Below, piece after piece: positions 17,228-25,354 of a stretch of DNA of 64,000 nt. The notes beneath the pieces are model-generated. The model worked only from the letters and a program-made list of their open reading frames with translations, had not been told where the DNA came from and did not search any database. Every line of letters starts with the position of its first letter. The first letter of the stretch is position 1. Position numbers and translations under genes: made by a program. This DNA comes from Planctomycetota bacterium (GTDB lineage Bacteria; Planctomycetota; UBA1135; GCA-002686595): assembly GCA_016795205.1 (NCBI GenBank), contig JAEUHZ010000048.1, positions 49,936 through 113,935 on the forward strand. The letters are read 5' to 3'.

Positions 17228-18478
17228 TCAGTCCGTGAGCGGGATGTCCCGCCAGCAGACGGTCTCGAACGTCGGGTCGCCCATGGCCAGCGCGTCGGTC
17301 AGGGCTTCGTCGAAGTGGAAGCGCGAGTTGCTGTCGATGTCGATGCTGCGCGCGATGATCGCCCCGAACAGCTCGAAGTTGCTGTCGAACGTGATCGCCG
17401 CGTCGGGCGCATAGATCGTTCCGTGGATGCTCGAGTTCGAGTCGAAGTCGACGGTGTCGAGCTGGACGTTGACCTCGGGGTTGATCACGTTGTCCGAGAG
17501 CAGCTTGAGCGAGAAGTGCTCCGGCCGGTAGCTCGTCGGATACATCTGTGAGTTCGAGTTCATGACGAAGCTGTCGATCACGTAGATCTCGACGGGCCCG
17601 TTCGTCGGGTCGATCACCACCCGCGATCCGGAGCGCAGGGTCAGGTTGCTCATGACCAGGCTGGCCGGACCGTTGACAGTGAGCGTGCGGTTGTTCCCGA
17701 CCACGACGTTCGCGTAGGTGCGGTTGCTGGACGGGATCGTCGTGTTCGCGTTGAAGCTCACGGATCCGTAGGCCGTGTACGTGGGCACCGAGATGGACGG
17801 CAGGTCCATGGGCGCCGACGCGGGAGCCGTCGAACCGGTGACCACGGCGTTGCCGAGCACGGTCGTCGTGTGGTTCGGACCGGCGATCGCGTCGCCCCAG
17901 ACCTTGGCGTTCTGGTCGAGGTGGACCGCCCCGTTCGAGCCGACGTGACCATTGCCCAGCGCGTAGGCGCTCGACCCGGAACCGTTCACGGCCTGCGAGG
18001 CGTAGGTGCCGAGCGACGAGTCGTAGCTGTCGACGCGCGCGTTCGAGTCCATGTGCAGGAACTCGCGGCCGAAGGCGCCGTAGCGCCAGATCGTGTTCGG
18101 GACCTCGCGCACGACGAGCTCCATGCGCGCGCCCGCGCGGCCATCGAAGCCGGTCGCGCGCATGCGGGTCAGGTTGCCCGACGGCACGTCGGCCTCGACC
18201 CAGAAGCGCGCCCCGCCGAACGCCATGGGCGCCTCGGCCGAGCCGACGTTGGGGTCCTCGCCACGCTTCAGGCGCAGCATGGCCTCGGAGAGCCCAGCCT
18301 GGCTGACGTAGCGCGCCTGGGTGCGCGCCTCTTCGCCAGTCTGCTCGCGCGACCCCACCACGTTGACGGTCAGGAGCGCGGCCGAGAAGCCGGCCAGCAC
18401 GGTCACGGACAGGAGCGCCATCGCCAGCGCCGACCCGCGCTCGTGGCCACTCGATCGATTCGATTGCGCGATCTTCAT
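17228..18478 (-). CDS. PilX-like minor pilus/secretion protein with DSN-rich repeats
   Basis: This is a 416-residue protein. The N-terminus, HERGSALAMALLSVTVLAGFSAALLTVNVV, has the PilX_N style: a short basic leader, glycine, then a long hydrophobic helix, followed by a helical stretch with GEEARTQARYVSQAGLSEAMLRL (quoted in parts; a PilX hallmark is the YxAxAGLxxA element). The remainder is a serine/asparagine-rich beta domain with a recurring turn: MDSNARV, NFNANTTI-like, MNSNSQM, FDSNSSI, FDSNFEL and IDSNSRF. The spacing suggests a stacked beta solenoid. It starts 3 bases after the upstream pseudopilin stop, and its product is probably a minor subunit of a type II/IV pilus-like machine. 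Confidence 0.75.
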   Translation of the reverse strand: MKIAQSNRSSGHERGSALAMALLSVTVLAGFSAALLTVNVVGSREQTGEEARTQARYVSQAGLSEAMLRLKRGEDPNVGSAEAPMAFGGARFWVEADVPSGNLTRMRATGFDGRAGARMELVVREVPNTIWRYGAFGREFLHMDSNARVDSYDSSLGTYASQAVNGSGSSAYALGNGHVGSNGAVHLDQNAKVWGDAIAGPNHTTTVLGNAVVTGSTAPASAPMDLPSISVPTYTAYGSVSFNANTTIPSSNRTYANVVVGNNRTLTVNGPASLVMSNLTLRSGSRVVIDPTNGPVEIYVIDSFVMNSNSQMYPTSYRPEHFSLKLLSDNVINPEVNVQLDTVDFDSNSSIHGTIYAPDAAITFDSNFELFGAIIARSIDIDSNSRFHFDEALTDALAMGDPTFETVCWRDIPLTD

Positions 18479-18481
18479 GAT

Positions 18482-19144
18482 TCAGTTCCTGAGCACGAGG
18501 CTCGTCTCGGTGCTGCGGGTCAGCACGCCACCCCCGTCCAATGGGACGAGCACGGTCAAACGGATGGTCAGCAGGTCGCCCACGCGGCGCACCGAGAAGC
18601 CGGGCTCGTCGACCAGCCCGTTCCCGTTGTCGTCGGCCCCGTTGCCAGCTTCGCCCTCGGCGAACTCGGCGATTCCCGTGCAGATGACGACCGAGCGCTC
18701 GGCCGCCGTCCCCAGGCCCAGCGTGAGCACGAGCCGGCGTTCGTCGACGAGGCCATCCCCGTCGTCGTCCAGACCGTTGTCCAGCTCACCCGGCTCGAGC
18801 TCGAGGGCCAGCCGCGAGGGCGGTCCCCACACGACCACGCCCGTGTTCGTGACGTCCGCGGGACGCTGGTAGGTCAGCGTCGAGGTGCCGAGCACGCTCG
18901 TCGGGTCGGGCACGAGGAAGGCGGCGCTCACGCCGCGCAGCTCGTCCACGATGCGCGTCAGCGCGCGGCGGGCCTGGGTCTCGGCGCGCTCGTTGACGAG
19001 CATCGAGCCGGTGTGCTCCTGACTGCGGAGCTGGAACAGCCCCACCGAACCCAGGACGAGGGTCAGGATCGCCGCGCTGACCGTCAGCTCCACGAGCGTG
19101 AAGCCCGCTCGACTGCGGGCACGCGGGGCAGCGTAGACCTTCAT
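18482..19144 (-). CDS. pseudopilin (type II secretion/type IV pilus-like) with Ca-binding-type loops
   Basis: This is a 220-residue protein with a class III prepilin leader: a basic N-terminus, then RAGFTLVELTVSAAILTLVLG, cleaved after the glycine by a prepilin peptidase (N-methylation motif FTLVE). The globular part contains two acidic loops, DNGLDDDGDGLVDE and NGADDNGNGLVDE, of the DxDxDG type that binds calcium. Calcium-stabilised pseudopilins are known in type II secretion (GspG), but these loops resemble thrombospondin-3 or dockerin loops rather than the GspG site. The ATG overlaps the stop of the preceding pseudopilin gene as ATGA. Confidence 0.82.
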   Translation of the reverse strand: MKVYAAPRARSRAGFTLVELTVSAAILTLVLGSVGLFQLRSQEHTGSMLVNERAETQARRALTRIVDELRGVSAAFLVPDPTSVLGTSTLTYQRPADVTNTGVVVWGPPSRLALELEPGELDNGLDDDGDGLVDERRLVLTLGLGTAAERSVVICTGIAEFAEGEAGNGADDNGNGLVDEPGFSVRRVGDLLTIRLTVLVPLDGGGVLTRSTETSLVLRN

Positions 19145-19716
19145 CGGTAGTTCCCCAGCACCGTGGACAGCTCGACCTGCCCGGCCCCGGCGGCACTGAG
19201 CCACTCGACGCGCACGCGCACGGGCAGGATCTCGTAATCGGTGGCGTAGCTCGCGGTGGCGTGGATCACGCCGTCCCCGTTCAGGTCGCGCGGCATCCCC
19301 AGAGCCGCATCGACCACGCTCTCGCGTAGCTCGCCCGGAGACCCAGGCGGCGACGGGAAGATCACCCGGCCCACGAAGCCGTCGGCGTCGCCTGGACGCG
19401 GCGAGAGCCCGGGGACGGCGAACAGCGCACCCGGCGCCGTGCCCGCCCCGCCCGGGTCGTCGTCGGGGAGGTCGTTGTAGCGGCGGAACGCCTCGGGAAA
19501 GGCCTCGGCCTGGATGCGCTCGAGCATGGCACGCGCCGCCTCGGTCGCGCGGCCCGCCTCGCGGGTGCGCATCTGGGCGCGCTCCATGGAGACGAGGGTC
19601 TGGGCGAAGCCCAGCACCCCGACGATCAGGATCGTGATGCCGAAGGCCAGCTCGACGAGGGTGAACCCGCGCCGGCCGACCCGCCTCCGCCAGGGAGATC
19701 GTTGGTTGCCTGCCAT
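19141..19716 (-). CDS. pseudopilin, first gene of the pilus-like operon
   Basis: This is a 191-residue protein with a prepilin signal (RRVGRRGFTLVELAFGITIL); the leader peptide is cleaved after glycine and the next residues form the N-terminal assembly helix. The globular part is short and lacks disulphide-forming cysteines. It is most like GspI/PilV-type minor pseudopilins, judged by the helix that continues into SMERAQMRTREAGRATEAARAM. AGGA lies 5 bases before the ATG at 19716. It heads a run of four minus-strand genes (two pseudopilins, PilX-like, HEAT). No ATPase or secretin gene is in the window, so the machine is encoded elsewhere. Confidence 0.8.
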   Translation of the reverse strand: MAGNQRSPWRRRVGRRGFTLVELAFGITILIVGVLGFAQTLVSMERAQMRTREAGRATEAARAMLERIQAEAFPEAFRRYNDLPDDDPGGAGTAPGALFAVPGLSPRPGDADGFVGRVIFPSPPGSPGELRESVVDAALGMPRDLNGDGVIHATASYATDYEILPVRVRVEWLSAAGAGQVELSTVLGNYR

Positions 19717-19883
19717 GTTGTCCTGCTCGCGGGGGGGACTGCCGACCGGGCCCGCGTGATTGCGACTTCGTACAAGGGCCCAATCAGTCTTGACCCCAAG
19801 CATGTAAAGAGCGTGCTCGCCCGCGCCGGCCCGCCGGGCGGCCCGTGCTCCCCCGGGCGCCATGCCCTACAACGGCGCGCCCC

Positions 19884-21593
19884 ATGCAGACCTTCCTGGA
19901 CGCGATCCGCGCCGCGCTGGCGCGGGCGACCGGCCTGGCCGAGGCCGACGTCAAGCTCGAGGCTCCGCGCGACCCGTCCCTGGGCGACGTGGCCTTCCCC
20001 TGCTTCCAGGCCGCCAGGTCGCTCAAGCAGGCCCCGGCCGCGTTGGCGGCCGAGCTGTCCTCCGCGCTCGCGCGCGATCTGCCCGAGATCCGCGCAGCCG
20101 CCGCCGGTCCGTACCTGAACTTCACGATCGAGCGCGGAGCGCTGGCGCGCGAGGTCCTGGGACTCGTGGCGGAGCAGGGTGCGCGCTACGGCGGATCCCA
20201 GCAGGGCGCGGGGAAGACGATCGTGATCGACTTCTCGAGCCCGAACATCGCCAAGCCCATGCACGTCGGGCACCTGCGCTCGACGATCCTGGGCGCGGCG
20301 CTGGCACGCCTCTTCACGGCGCTGGGGTACCGCGTCGTGGGCATCAACCACGTCGGCGACTGGGGCTCGCAATTCGGCGGGCTCGTCGTCGCGCTGCGCC
20401 GCTGGCGGAGCGAGGTCGACCTCGAGCGCGATCCGGTGCGCGGGCTGCTCGAGCTCTACCAGCGCAGCAAGCAGGCCGTGGACGCGGACCCGACCTTCGC
20501 CGCCGAGGCGCGCGCGGCCTGGCAGGAGCTCGAGAGCGGGCGCGAGGGCGAGGTGCGCGCCACGTGGCGTTGGGCCACCGAGGCCTCGCTGCGCGGCTTC
20601 GAGCGCACCTACGCGCGCCTGGGCATCCGCCACGAGCTCGTGCGCGGCGAGAGCTTCTACGAACCCTTCCTGGAGGGCGCGATCCAGCGCTGCCAGGAGG
20701 CCGGGATCGCCGAGGTCTCAGAGGGGGCGCTGGTCGTGCAGCTCGGCGCCGCCGACAAGGGCTTGGCGGAGACGCCCTGTCTCCTGCGTCAATCCGACGG
20801 GACGACGCTCTACGCCACGCGCGACCTGGCGGCGCTGTTCCACCGCTACGAGGAGTTCCGCTTCGAGCGCGCGCTGTACGTCGTGGGCGCCGAGCAGAAG
20901 CTGCACTTCCGTCAGCTCAAGGCCGTGCTGAAGCGCCTGGGGCTCCCCTGGGAGGCGCGCGTCGAGCACGTGGACTTCGGCCTGCTCCTGGGCCGCGATC
21001 GCAAGAAGCTCGCCAGCCGCAAGGGCGAGGTGCTGGTGCTCGACGACCTGCTCGACGAGGTCGTCGAGGCCGCGCTGGCCATCATCCGTGAGAAGAATGC
21101 CGGCCTCGCACACCCCGAGTCCGTCGCCGAGGCCGTCGGCATCGGCGCGATCGTGTTCAACGACCTGAAGCGCGAGCGCATCAAGGACGTCCTGTTCGAC
21201 CGCGAGGAGATCCTGTCCTTCGAGGGCGAGACGGGCCCCTACCTCCAGTACACGCACGCGCGGCTGGCGTCGATCGAGCGCAAGGCGCGCGAGGCCGGCG
21301 AGGGCGGCGCCGAGCCGGACTGGTCACGCCTCGCCGACGCCGGTCCGGTGCTGACACGGCTGGGCCGCTACCCGGACGTCGTGCGTGCGGCGGCCGAGCA
21401 TGCCGAGCCGTCGCTGCTCGCGACCGCGTTGCTCGCCCTTGGACGCGATCTCAATGCGTGGTATGTGCAAGCGCGCGTCCTGGGGCAGGAGCCGGCCGTC
21501 ACCGCCGCCCGCCTGGCCCTGGTGCGCGCCTCCAAGACTGTGATCGGCAACGGTTTGCGACTGCTCGGCTGCGCGGCTCCCGACGAGATGTAG
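19884..21593 (+). CDS. argS: arginyl-tRNA synthetase
   Basis: This is a 569-residue class I aminoacyl-tRNA synthetase. The N-terminal Add1-type domain (residues 1-100) ends in PYLNFTIE. The catalytic HIGH motif is present as HVGH in [14 protein letters not shown] at about residue 130, followed by [11 protein letters not shown]. The KMSKS-equivalent region is degenerate ([12 protein letters not shown]), as is usual for ArgS. The C-terminal anticodon-binding DALR domain holds LQYTHARL and ends in [12 protein letters not shown]. It charges tRNA-Arg with arginine in the cytoplasm. The ATG at 19884 is preferred over the out-of-frame ATG at 19862. Confidence 0.95.
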   Translation: MQTFLDAIRAALARATGLAEADVKLEAPRDPSLGDVAFPCFQAARSLKQAPAALAAELSSALARDLPEIRAAAAGPYLNFTIERGALAREVLGLVAEQGARYGGSQQGAGKTIVIDFSSPNIAKPMHVGHLRSTILGAALARLFTALGYRVVGINHVGDWGSQFGGLVVALRRWRSEVDLERDPVRGLLELYQRSKQAVDADPTFAAEARAAWQELESGREGEVRATWRWATEASLRGFERTYARLGIRHELVRGESFYEPFLEGAIQRCQEAGIAEVSEGALVVQLGAADKGLAETPCLLRQSDGTTLYATRDLAALFHRYEEFRFERALYVVGAEQKLHFRQLKAVLKRLGLPWEARVEHVDFGLLLGRDRKKLASRKGEVLVLDDLLDEVVEAALAIIREKNAGLAHPESVAEAVGIGAIVFNDLKRERIKDVLFDREEILSFEGETGPYLQYTHARLASIERKAREAGEGGAEPDWSRLADAGPVLTRLGRYPDVVRAAAEHAEPSLLATALLALGRDLNAWYVQARVLGQEPAVTAARLALVRASKTVIGNGLRLLGCAAPDEM

Positions 21594-21714
21594 GGAGCGC
21601 TCAAGCCGCGGACGGGTCGCGCCGAAAGACGTCGGGCTCACCCCGCGCTCGGATGCGGAAGCGATTTCCGTCCGTGCGCTCCCCGGTGGACGGCGCAGGA
21701 AGACGACGAGCCTC

Positions 21715-22224
21715 GTGATCCAGAGCTACATCCGCGACGTCCCCGACTTCCCCAAGCCGGGCATTCTGTTCAAGGACATCACGCCGTTGCTCCAGAGCCC
21801 GCAGGGGCTGCGGGAGGCGATCGCGAGCCTGGCGGCCAAGGTCGAGCCCCGCAGCTTCGACGTCGTGTGCGGCATCGAGTCGCGCGGCTTCATCTTCGGC
21901 ACGGCGCTGGCGCACCACCTCGGGAAGGGCTTCGTCCCGATCCGCAAGCCCGGGAAGCTGCCCTGGAAGACGGCTGCGGAGAGCTACGACCTCGAGTACG
22001 GCTCGGACCGTCTCGAGATCCACCTCGACGCCTGCCAGCCAGGCCAGGGCGTGCTGCTCGTCGACGACCTGCTCGCCACGGGCGGGACGATGGAGGCCGC
22101 CATCAAGCTCGTGCGCCGCATCGGCGGACGGCCCGTCGGCGCGGTCTTCGTGATCGAGCTCGGATTCCTGGAGGGCCGCCACCGTCTGGGCGGCATTCCG
22201 GTGCACTCGTTGATGACCACGTGA
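21715..22224 (+). CDS. apt: adenine phosphoribosyltransferase
   Basis: This is a 169-residue protein with the full APRT pattern: [22 protein letters not shown] at the N-terminus (quoted in part), the flexible-loop region [10 protein letters not shown], and the PRPP-binding motif [13 protein letters not shown] at about residues 118-130. It converts adenine and PRPP to AMP, salvaging purines in the cytoplasm. The start is GTG at 21715, giving [10 protein letters not shown], which matches the family start closely. Length is typical. It sits between argS and a sigma factor gene, with about 120 and 40 bases of spacing. Confidence 0.95.
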   Translation: MIQSYIRDVPDFPKPGILFKDITPLLQSPQGLREAIASLAAKVEPRSFDVVCGIESRGFIFGTALAHHLGKGFVPIRKPGKLPWKTAAESYDLEYGSDRLEIHLDACQPGQGVLLVDDLLATGGTMEAAIKLVRRIGGRPVGAVFVIELGFLEGRHRLGGIPVHSLMTT

Positions 22225-22264
22225 GGTCGCGCCTCCGCCGACCGCCCCGAGAGAAGGAACGAGC

Positions 22265-23206
22265 ATGAGCCCCAAGAAGTCGTCCGCGGCCAAGAAGAGC
22301 GCTCCCGTCCCGCCCCCGGCCGAGCCGCGGCTGAGGCTGGTCGAGGGCGCCAAGCCGAGCCGCGTCCAGCCCCTGGCCGGAGCACCGCGCCGCGCGCAAC
22401 CCGCCGCGGAGACCCCGCCGGCCGAGCAGACGACGGAGGAGATCTGGGCTCGCTACCACAAGGCGCGCAAGGCCAAGAAGCCCGAAGACATCGAGCGGCT
22501 GCGCAACTTGCTCATGGAGCGCCACCAGCCGCTCGTGCGCTACATCGCCGAGCGCCAGCTCCAGACGCTCCCCAAGTCGATCGACATCGACGACCTGATC
22601 TCGTGGGGCAACTTCGGCCTGATGGACGCGATCCGTGGGTTCGAGCCCGAGCGGAACATCAAGTTCAAGACCTACTGCACGATGCGCATCCGCGGGTCGA
22701 TCCTCGACCACCTGCGTTCGCAGGACTGGGTGCCGCGCCTGGTGCGGCTCAAGGCCTCGCGCATCGAGCGCGCCTACCAGAAGCTGACGGGCGAGTACGG
22801 GCGCGAGCCCACCCACGCCGAACTCGCGGCGGAGCTCCAGATGGAGCACGACGAGCTGGCGACGGAGATCTCGAGCGCCAACGCCAAGGCCATGTTCTCC
22901 CTGTCCGAGAAGTGGGAGGACCGCGAGGACGACAGCTCGGTCGAGAAGGTCGACGTGCTCGAGGACCGGCGCGCGACGGACCCGATCGGCGAACTGAACA
23001 AGCGCGACATGATGCACTTCCTGACGCGTTCGCTGACGCACAAGGAGCGCTTCATCATCGAGCAGTACTACCAGGTCGGTCACACGATGCGCGAGATCGG
23101 CGAGATGCTGGCCCTGACCGAGAGCCGCGTGTGCCAGATCCACTCGAACGTGATGCTGCGGCTCAAGGACCTGCTCGGGCAGAAGTCCGGCACGCTGCTC
23201 CTGTGA
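22265..23206 (+). CDS. sigma-70 family factor, FliA/WhiG-type (group 3)
   Basis: This is a 313-residue RNA polymerase sigma factor. After a lysine/proline-rich N-terminal extension of about 60 residues comes region 2 (ISWGNFGLMDAIRGFEP, with the -10 binding segment NIKFKTYCTMRIRGSILDHL), then region 3 (YGREPTHAELAAELQM) and region 4 (YYQVGHTMREIGEMLALTESRVCQIH) with its -35 helix-turn-helix. This architecture matches FliA/WhiG rather than RpoD or ECF types. No flagellar genes are nearby, so a motility role cannot be assumed. SD sequence GAGAAGGA precedes the ATG. A strong hairpin follows the stop. Confidence 0.9.
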   Translation: MSPKKSSAAKKSAPVPPPAEPRLRLVEGAKPSRVQPLAGAPRRAQPAAETPPAEQTTEEIWARYHKARKAKKPEDIERLRNLLMERHQPLVRYIAERQLQTLPKSIDIDDLISWGNFGLMDAIRGFEPERNIKFKTYCTMRIRGSILDHLRSQDWVPRLVRLKASRIERAYQKLTGEYGREPTHAELAAELQMEHDELATEISSANAKAMFSLSEKWEDREDDSSVEKVDVLEDRRATDPIGELNKRDMMHFLTRSLTHKERFIIEQYYQVGHTMREIGEMLALTESRVCQIHSNVMLRLKDLLGQKSGTLLL

Positions 23207-23235
23207 GCTGGCGCTCGGGCTCCGACGCGCCCGAC

Positions 23236-23280
23236 AAGCACACACGGCCAGCGCGGCGTCGCCGCGCTGGCCGTGTGCTT
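23236..23280 (+). terminator. bidirectional terminator hairpin
   Basis: AAGCACACACGGCCAGCGCGG (split arms 23236-23257) pairs with the complementary arm at 23261-23280 ending in GTGTGCTT, giving a stem of about 19 base pairs with a 2-base bulge and a tight loop. It lies between the sigma factor gene and the convergent exported-protein gene, and would serve both strands. There is no long T tract. Confidence 0.7.
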
Positions 23281-23336
23281 GGGTGCCCGGGGCGCGCCCG
23301 GCGGATGGCCCGCCGGACGGCCTCAGCCCCGCGAGG

Positions 23337-25046
23337 TCACGGGGCCCAGACTTGCTGCCAGCCGTTCGACAGGTTGAAGGTCGAGGCGGTGCAGAAGGCG
23401 GCCGCGTTGCGGTACCAGATCTGGTACGTGCGCACGTCGCCGGGCGAGGTCGCCCCGCGCACGCTGACCGCCTGGTCGCCGCCGGTGGGGTACTGGGAGG
23501 TGCCGAGGATGTTGACCTTGGTGCCCAGCCGGATCACCGAGCCGGCGGCGCAGCGCAGGCCGTCGCCGAAAGCCGCGCCGGCTCCGCCCGACTGCTGCGA
23601 GGTGCCCTGGAAGTACAGCGCCGAGCTGTCGGGCATGCCGTTGCCGGTCAGCGCGAAGGTGTCGGCCGCGACGCTGGCCGTGCCAGCCGCCGTGAGCGAA
23701 GCGCCCGTGCCGAGCGAGTTCAGGCAGCCCTCGTTGAAGCCGACCGTGCTGTTGTTGCCGCACGGGCAGGCCAATCCCGAGCCATCGCCGAAGCAGAAGG
23801 CGTAGGAGGCCGGGCCGGGCGTGCCGGGCACGTCGACCGAGGTCGCGCTCGTGCCGGCGATCTTGAAGTGACCCAACGTCGCGCTGCCGACCACCGGCGG
23901 CGCGTCCGCGTCGAAGCGGAAGTTGTAGGTCGTGCCCCAGCGGAGCGCGTTGCCGTTCGGGTTCTGCGCGAAGGTCTGGGCAGTCGTCCAGGTGATCGCG
24001 CCGCCGCTCACGACGCCGGCCCAGTCCGTGCCGTCGCGCGTGATGTTGCCCTCGCCGTCACCCGAGTGGTAGGCGACGTCGCGGAAGCCGATGTTCTGGA
24101 TCGTGGCGCCCACCGGGAGCGGAATCGAGAACGAGCCGATCGAGCGGTCGGCGTTCAGGTTCTGGACCGCGTACTCGTAGCGGTGGAAGCCGTTGTTCAG
24201 GTTCGTGGTCTTGTAGCCGACGACCACGAGACCGTCGCCCGGGATCTGGATCTCCTTGAGGGTCACGGTCGGGTCGACGAACTTCCAAGCCTTGAGGGCG
24301 TACTCCGTGCGGCGCGTGGTGCCGGTGAACCCGAAGGTCCAGGCCGTGCCCGAGCCCGTGACCGTGACCTCGCGCCAGGACTCGTTGTTGTTCTGGTTGC
24401 CGGCCGCGGCATCGTCCGGCGTCACGTAATGGCCGGTGCCGAAGTAGCGCGTCGTGCTGCCCGCGGTGACCTCGAGGTCAGTGATCGCGACCTGGACGCG
24501 GCGCGCGACCGAGCCGGACCAGGCCGGGTTCGCCGGCGGGTAGGTGAAGGCGCCCGTGTAGGCGTTGACCTGCCACTTGGGACCGAGGCCGCTCTGCGAC
24601 CCGTTGCGCGCGGCCGTGTAGGGGTCGGAGCAGCGCACGCCGAGCGCGCTACCGGAAGTCCCTTGGCACTGCGAGCAGCACAGGCCCTCGCTGAGCGCGA
24701 AGAAGCCGTGCTTGAGCCAGCCCTGGCCGACCTGCTCGAAGCGGCCGGCGCCGCCCACGACCGAGTAGCGGTAGAGGGTCTGCCCGATGACCGGGTGCTG
24801 GTTCGTGTTCGAGATCCAGCTCAGGTTGGCGTTCCCGATGTTGCAGGACGTCGTGCCGATCGCGAGGGCCTCGATGCCGCCCGCCGAGGTGTAGTTGGCG
24901 ATGCCATTCAGGTCGCCGACGATCACGTCAGGCCCGTTGTTGGTGGCCGCGGGCGTGCATGTCTGCGCCGATGCCGTGTGCGTGAATGCCGCGAGGCCGA
25001 GGAAGGCCAGGGCGGCAACGATCCTGCGCTGCCAGTTCTGCGTCAT
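23337..25046 (-). CDS. exported protein with C-terminal GDGSGxxCPCGN domain
   Basis: This is a 569-residue protein with a signal peptide (RIVAALAFLGLAAFTHTASAQ). The N-terminal ~410 residues are beta-strand-rich with no domain I recognise; a cysteine cluster (CCSQCQ) lies near residue 120. The last ~155 residues are a domain that begins CFGDGSGLACPCGNNS and ends TFNLSNGWQQVWAP. The same domain ends two other proteins in this window (32620-33912 and 50162-51928). It is common in planctomycete exported proteins, and a surface attachment or sorting role is inference only. The long 5' leader holds two A6 tracts and a hairpin. Confidence 0.7.
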   Translation of the reverse strand: MTQNWQRRIVAALAFLGLAAFTHTASAQTCTPAATNNGPDVIVGDLNGIANYTSAGGIEALAIGTTSCNIGNANLSWISNTNQHPVIGQTLYRYSVVGGAGRFEQVGQGWLKHGFFALSEGLCCSQCQGTSGSALGVRCSDPYTAARNGSQSGLGPKWQVNAYTGAFTYPPANPAWSGSVARRVQVAITDLEVTAGSTTRYFGTGHYVTPDDAAAGNQNNNESWREVTVTGSGTAWTFGFTGTTRRTEYALKAWKFVDPTVTLKEIQIPGDGLVVVGYKTTNLNNGFHRYEYAVQNLNADRSIGSFSIPLPVGATIQNIGFRDVAYHSGDGEGNITRDGTDWAGVVSGGAITWTTAQTFAQNPNGNALRWGTTYNFRFDADAPPVVGSATLGHFKIAGTSATSVDVPGTPGPASYAFCFGDGSGLACPCGNNSTVGFNEGCLNSLGTGASLTAAGTASVAADTFALTGNGMPDSSALYFQGTSQQSGGAGAAFGDGLRCAAGSVIRLGTKVNILGTSQYPTGGDQAVSVRGATSPGDVRTYQIWYRNAAAFCTASTFNLSNGWQQVWAP

Positions 25047-25061
25047 GGTCCGAGGGAGGTC

Positions 25062-25149
25062 TTTTTTGCTAGGGAACCCGATGGCGGCGACGACGGCGTC
25101 GCCCGAGAGAGCCCGCGGCCTTTTTTGCGCCGTGGAAACCTCGAAGATA
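25062..25149 (-). other. structured leader with paired A6 tracts upstream of exported-protein gene
   Basis: On the minus strand, a -10-like TATCTT (25149-25144) precedes a leader of about 90 bases. The leader contains GCAAAAAA twice (A tracts at 25126-25121 and 25067-25062), flanking a perfect 7-bp hairpin (GGCGACG / CGTCGCC at 25086-25103, loop of four). Such homopolymers are rare in this GC-rich window. No SD sequence is evident at the ATG. The role is unknown. Confidence 0.35.
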
Positions 25150-25354
25150 CAGCCATCCCGGAGCTTCGGGGTGAAAGAAGTGTCAGGGCAGGGGCCCGTA
25201 CCGCAAGCCTACCCCGCCGCACTGCGACCCGGCGGGTCCCGCAGAGCCCGGATCGCGACCTCACGTCCCCGGCGCGGCCCCGCGCCGGTGGCCCGGCGCG
25301 CAGAGGGAACTCGCGGCGGCGCAGCGGCACGCGCTCGCGCCCTGTCCGCGGCCG

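Noticed and set aside
19862..21091. An ATG-initiated 409-residue frame overlapping argS.
   Set aside because: It is a shadow frame; the argS frame from 19884 has the HIGH-type motif and full-length family match.
25062..25149. The paired GCAAAAAA motif as a cyclic-di-GMP riboswitch.
   Set aside because: The GCAAA-type positions look superficially similar, but the surrounding helices and tetraloop receptor of that riboswitch cannot be formed.
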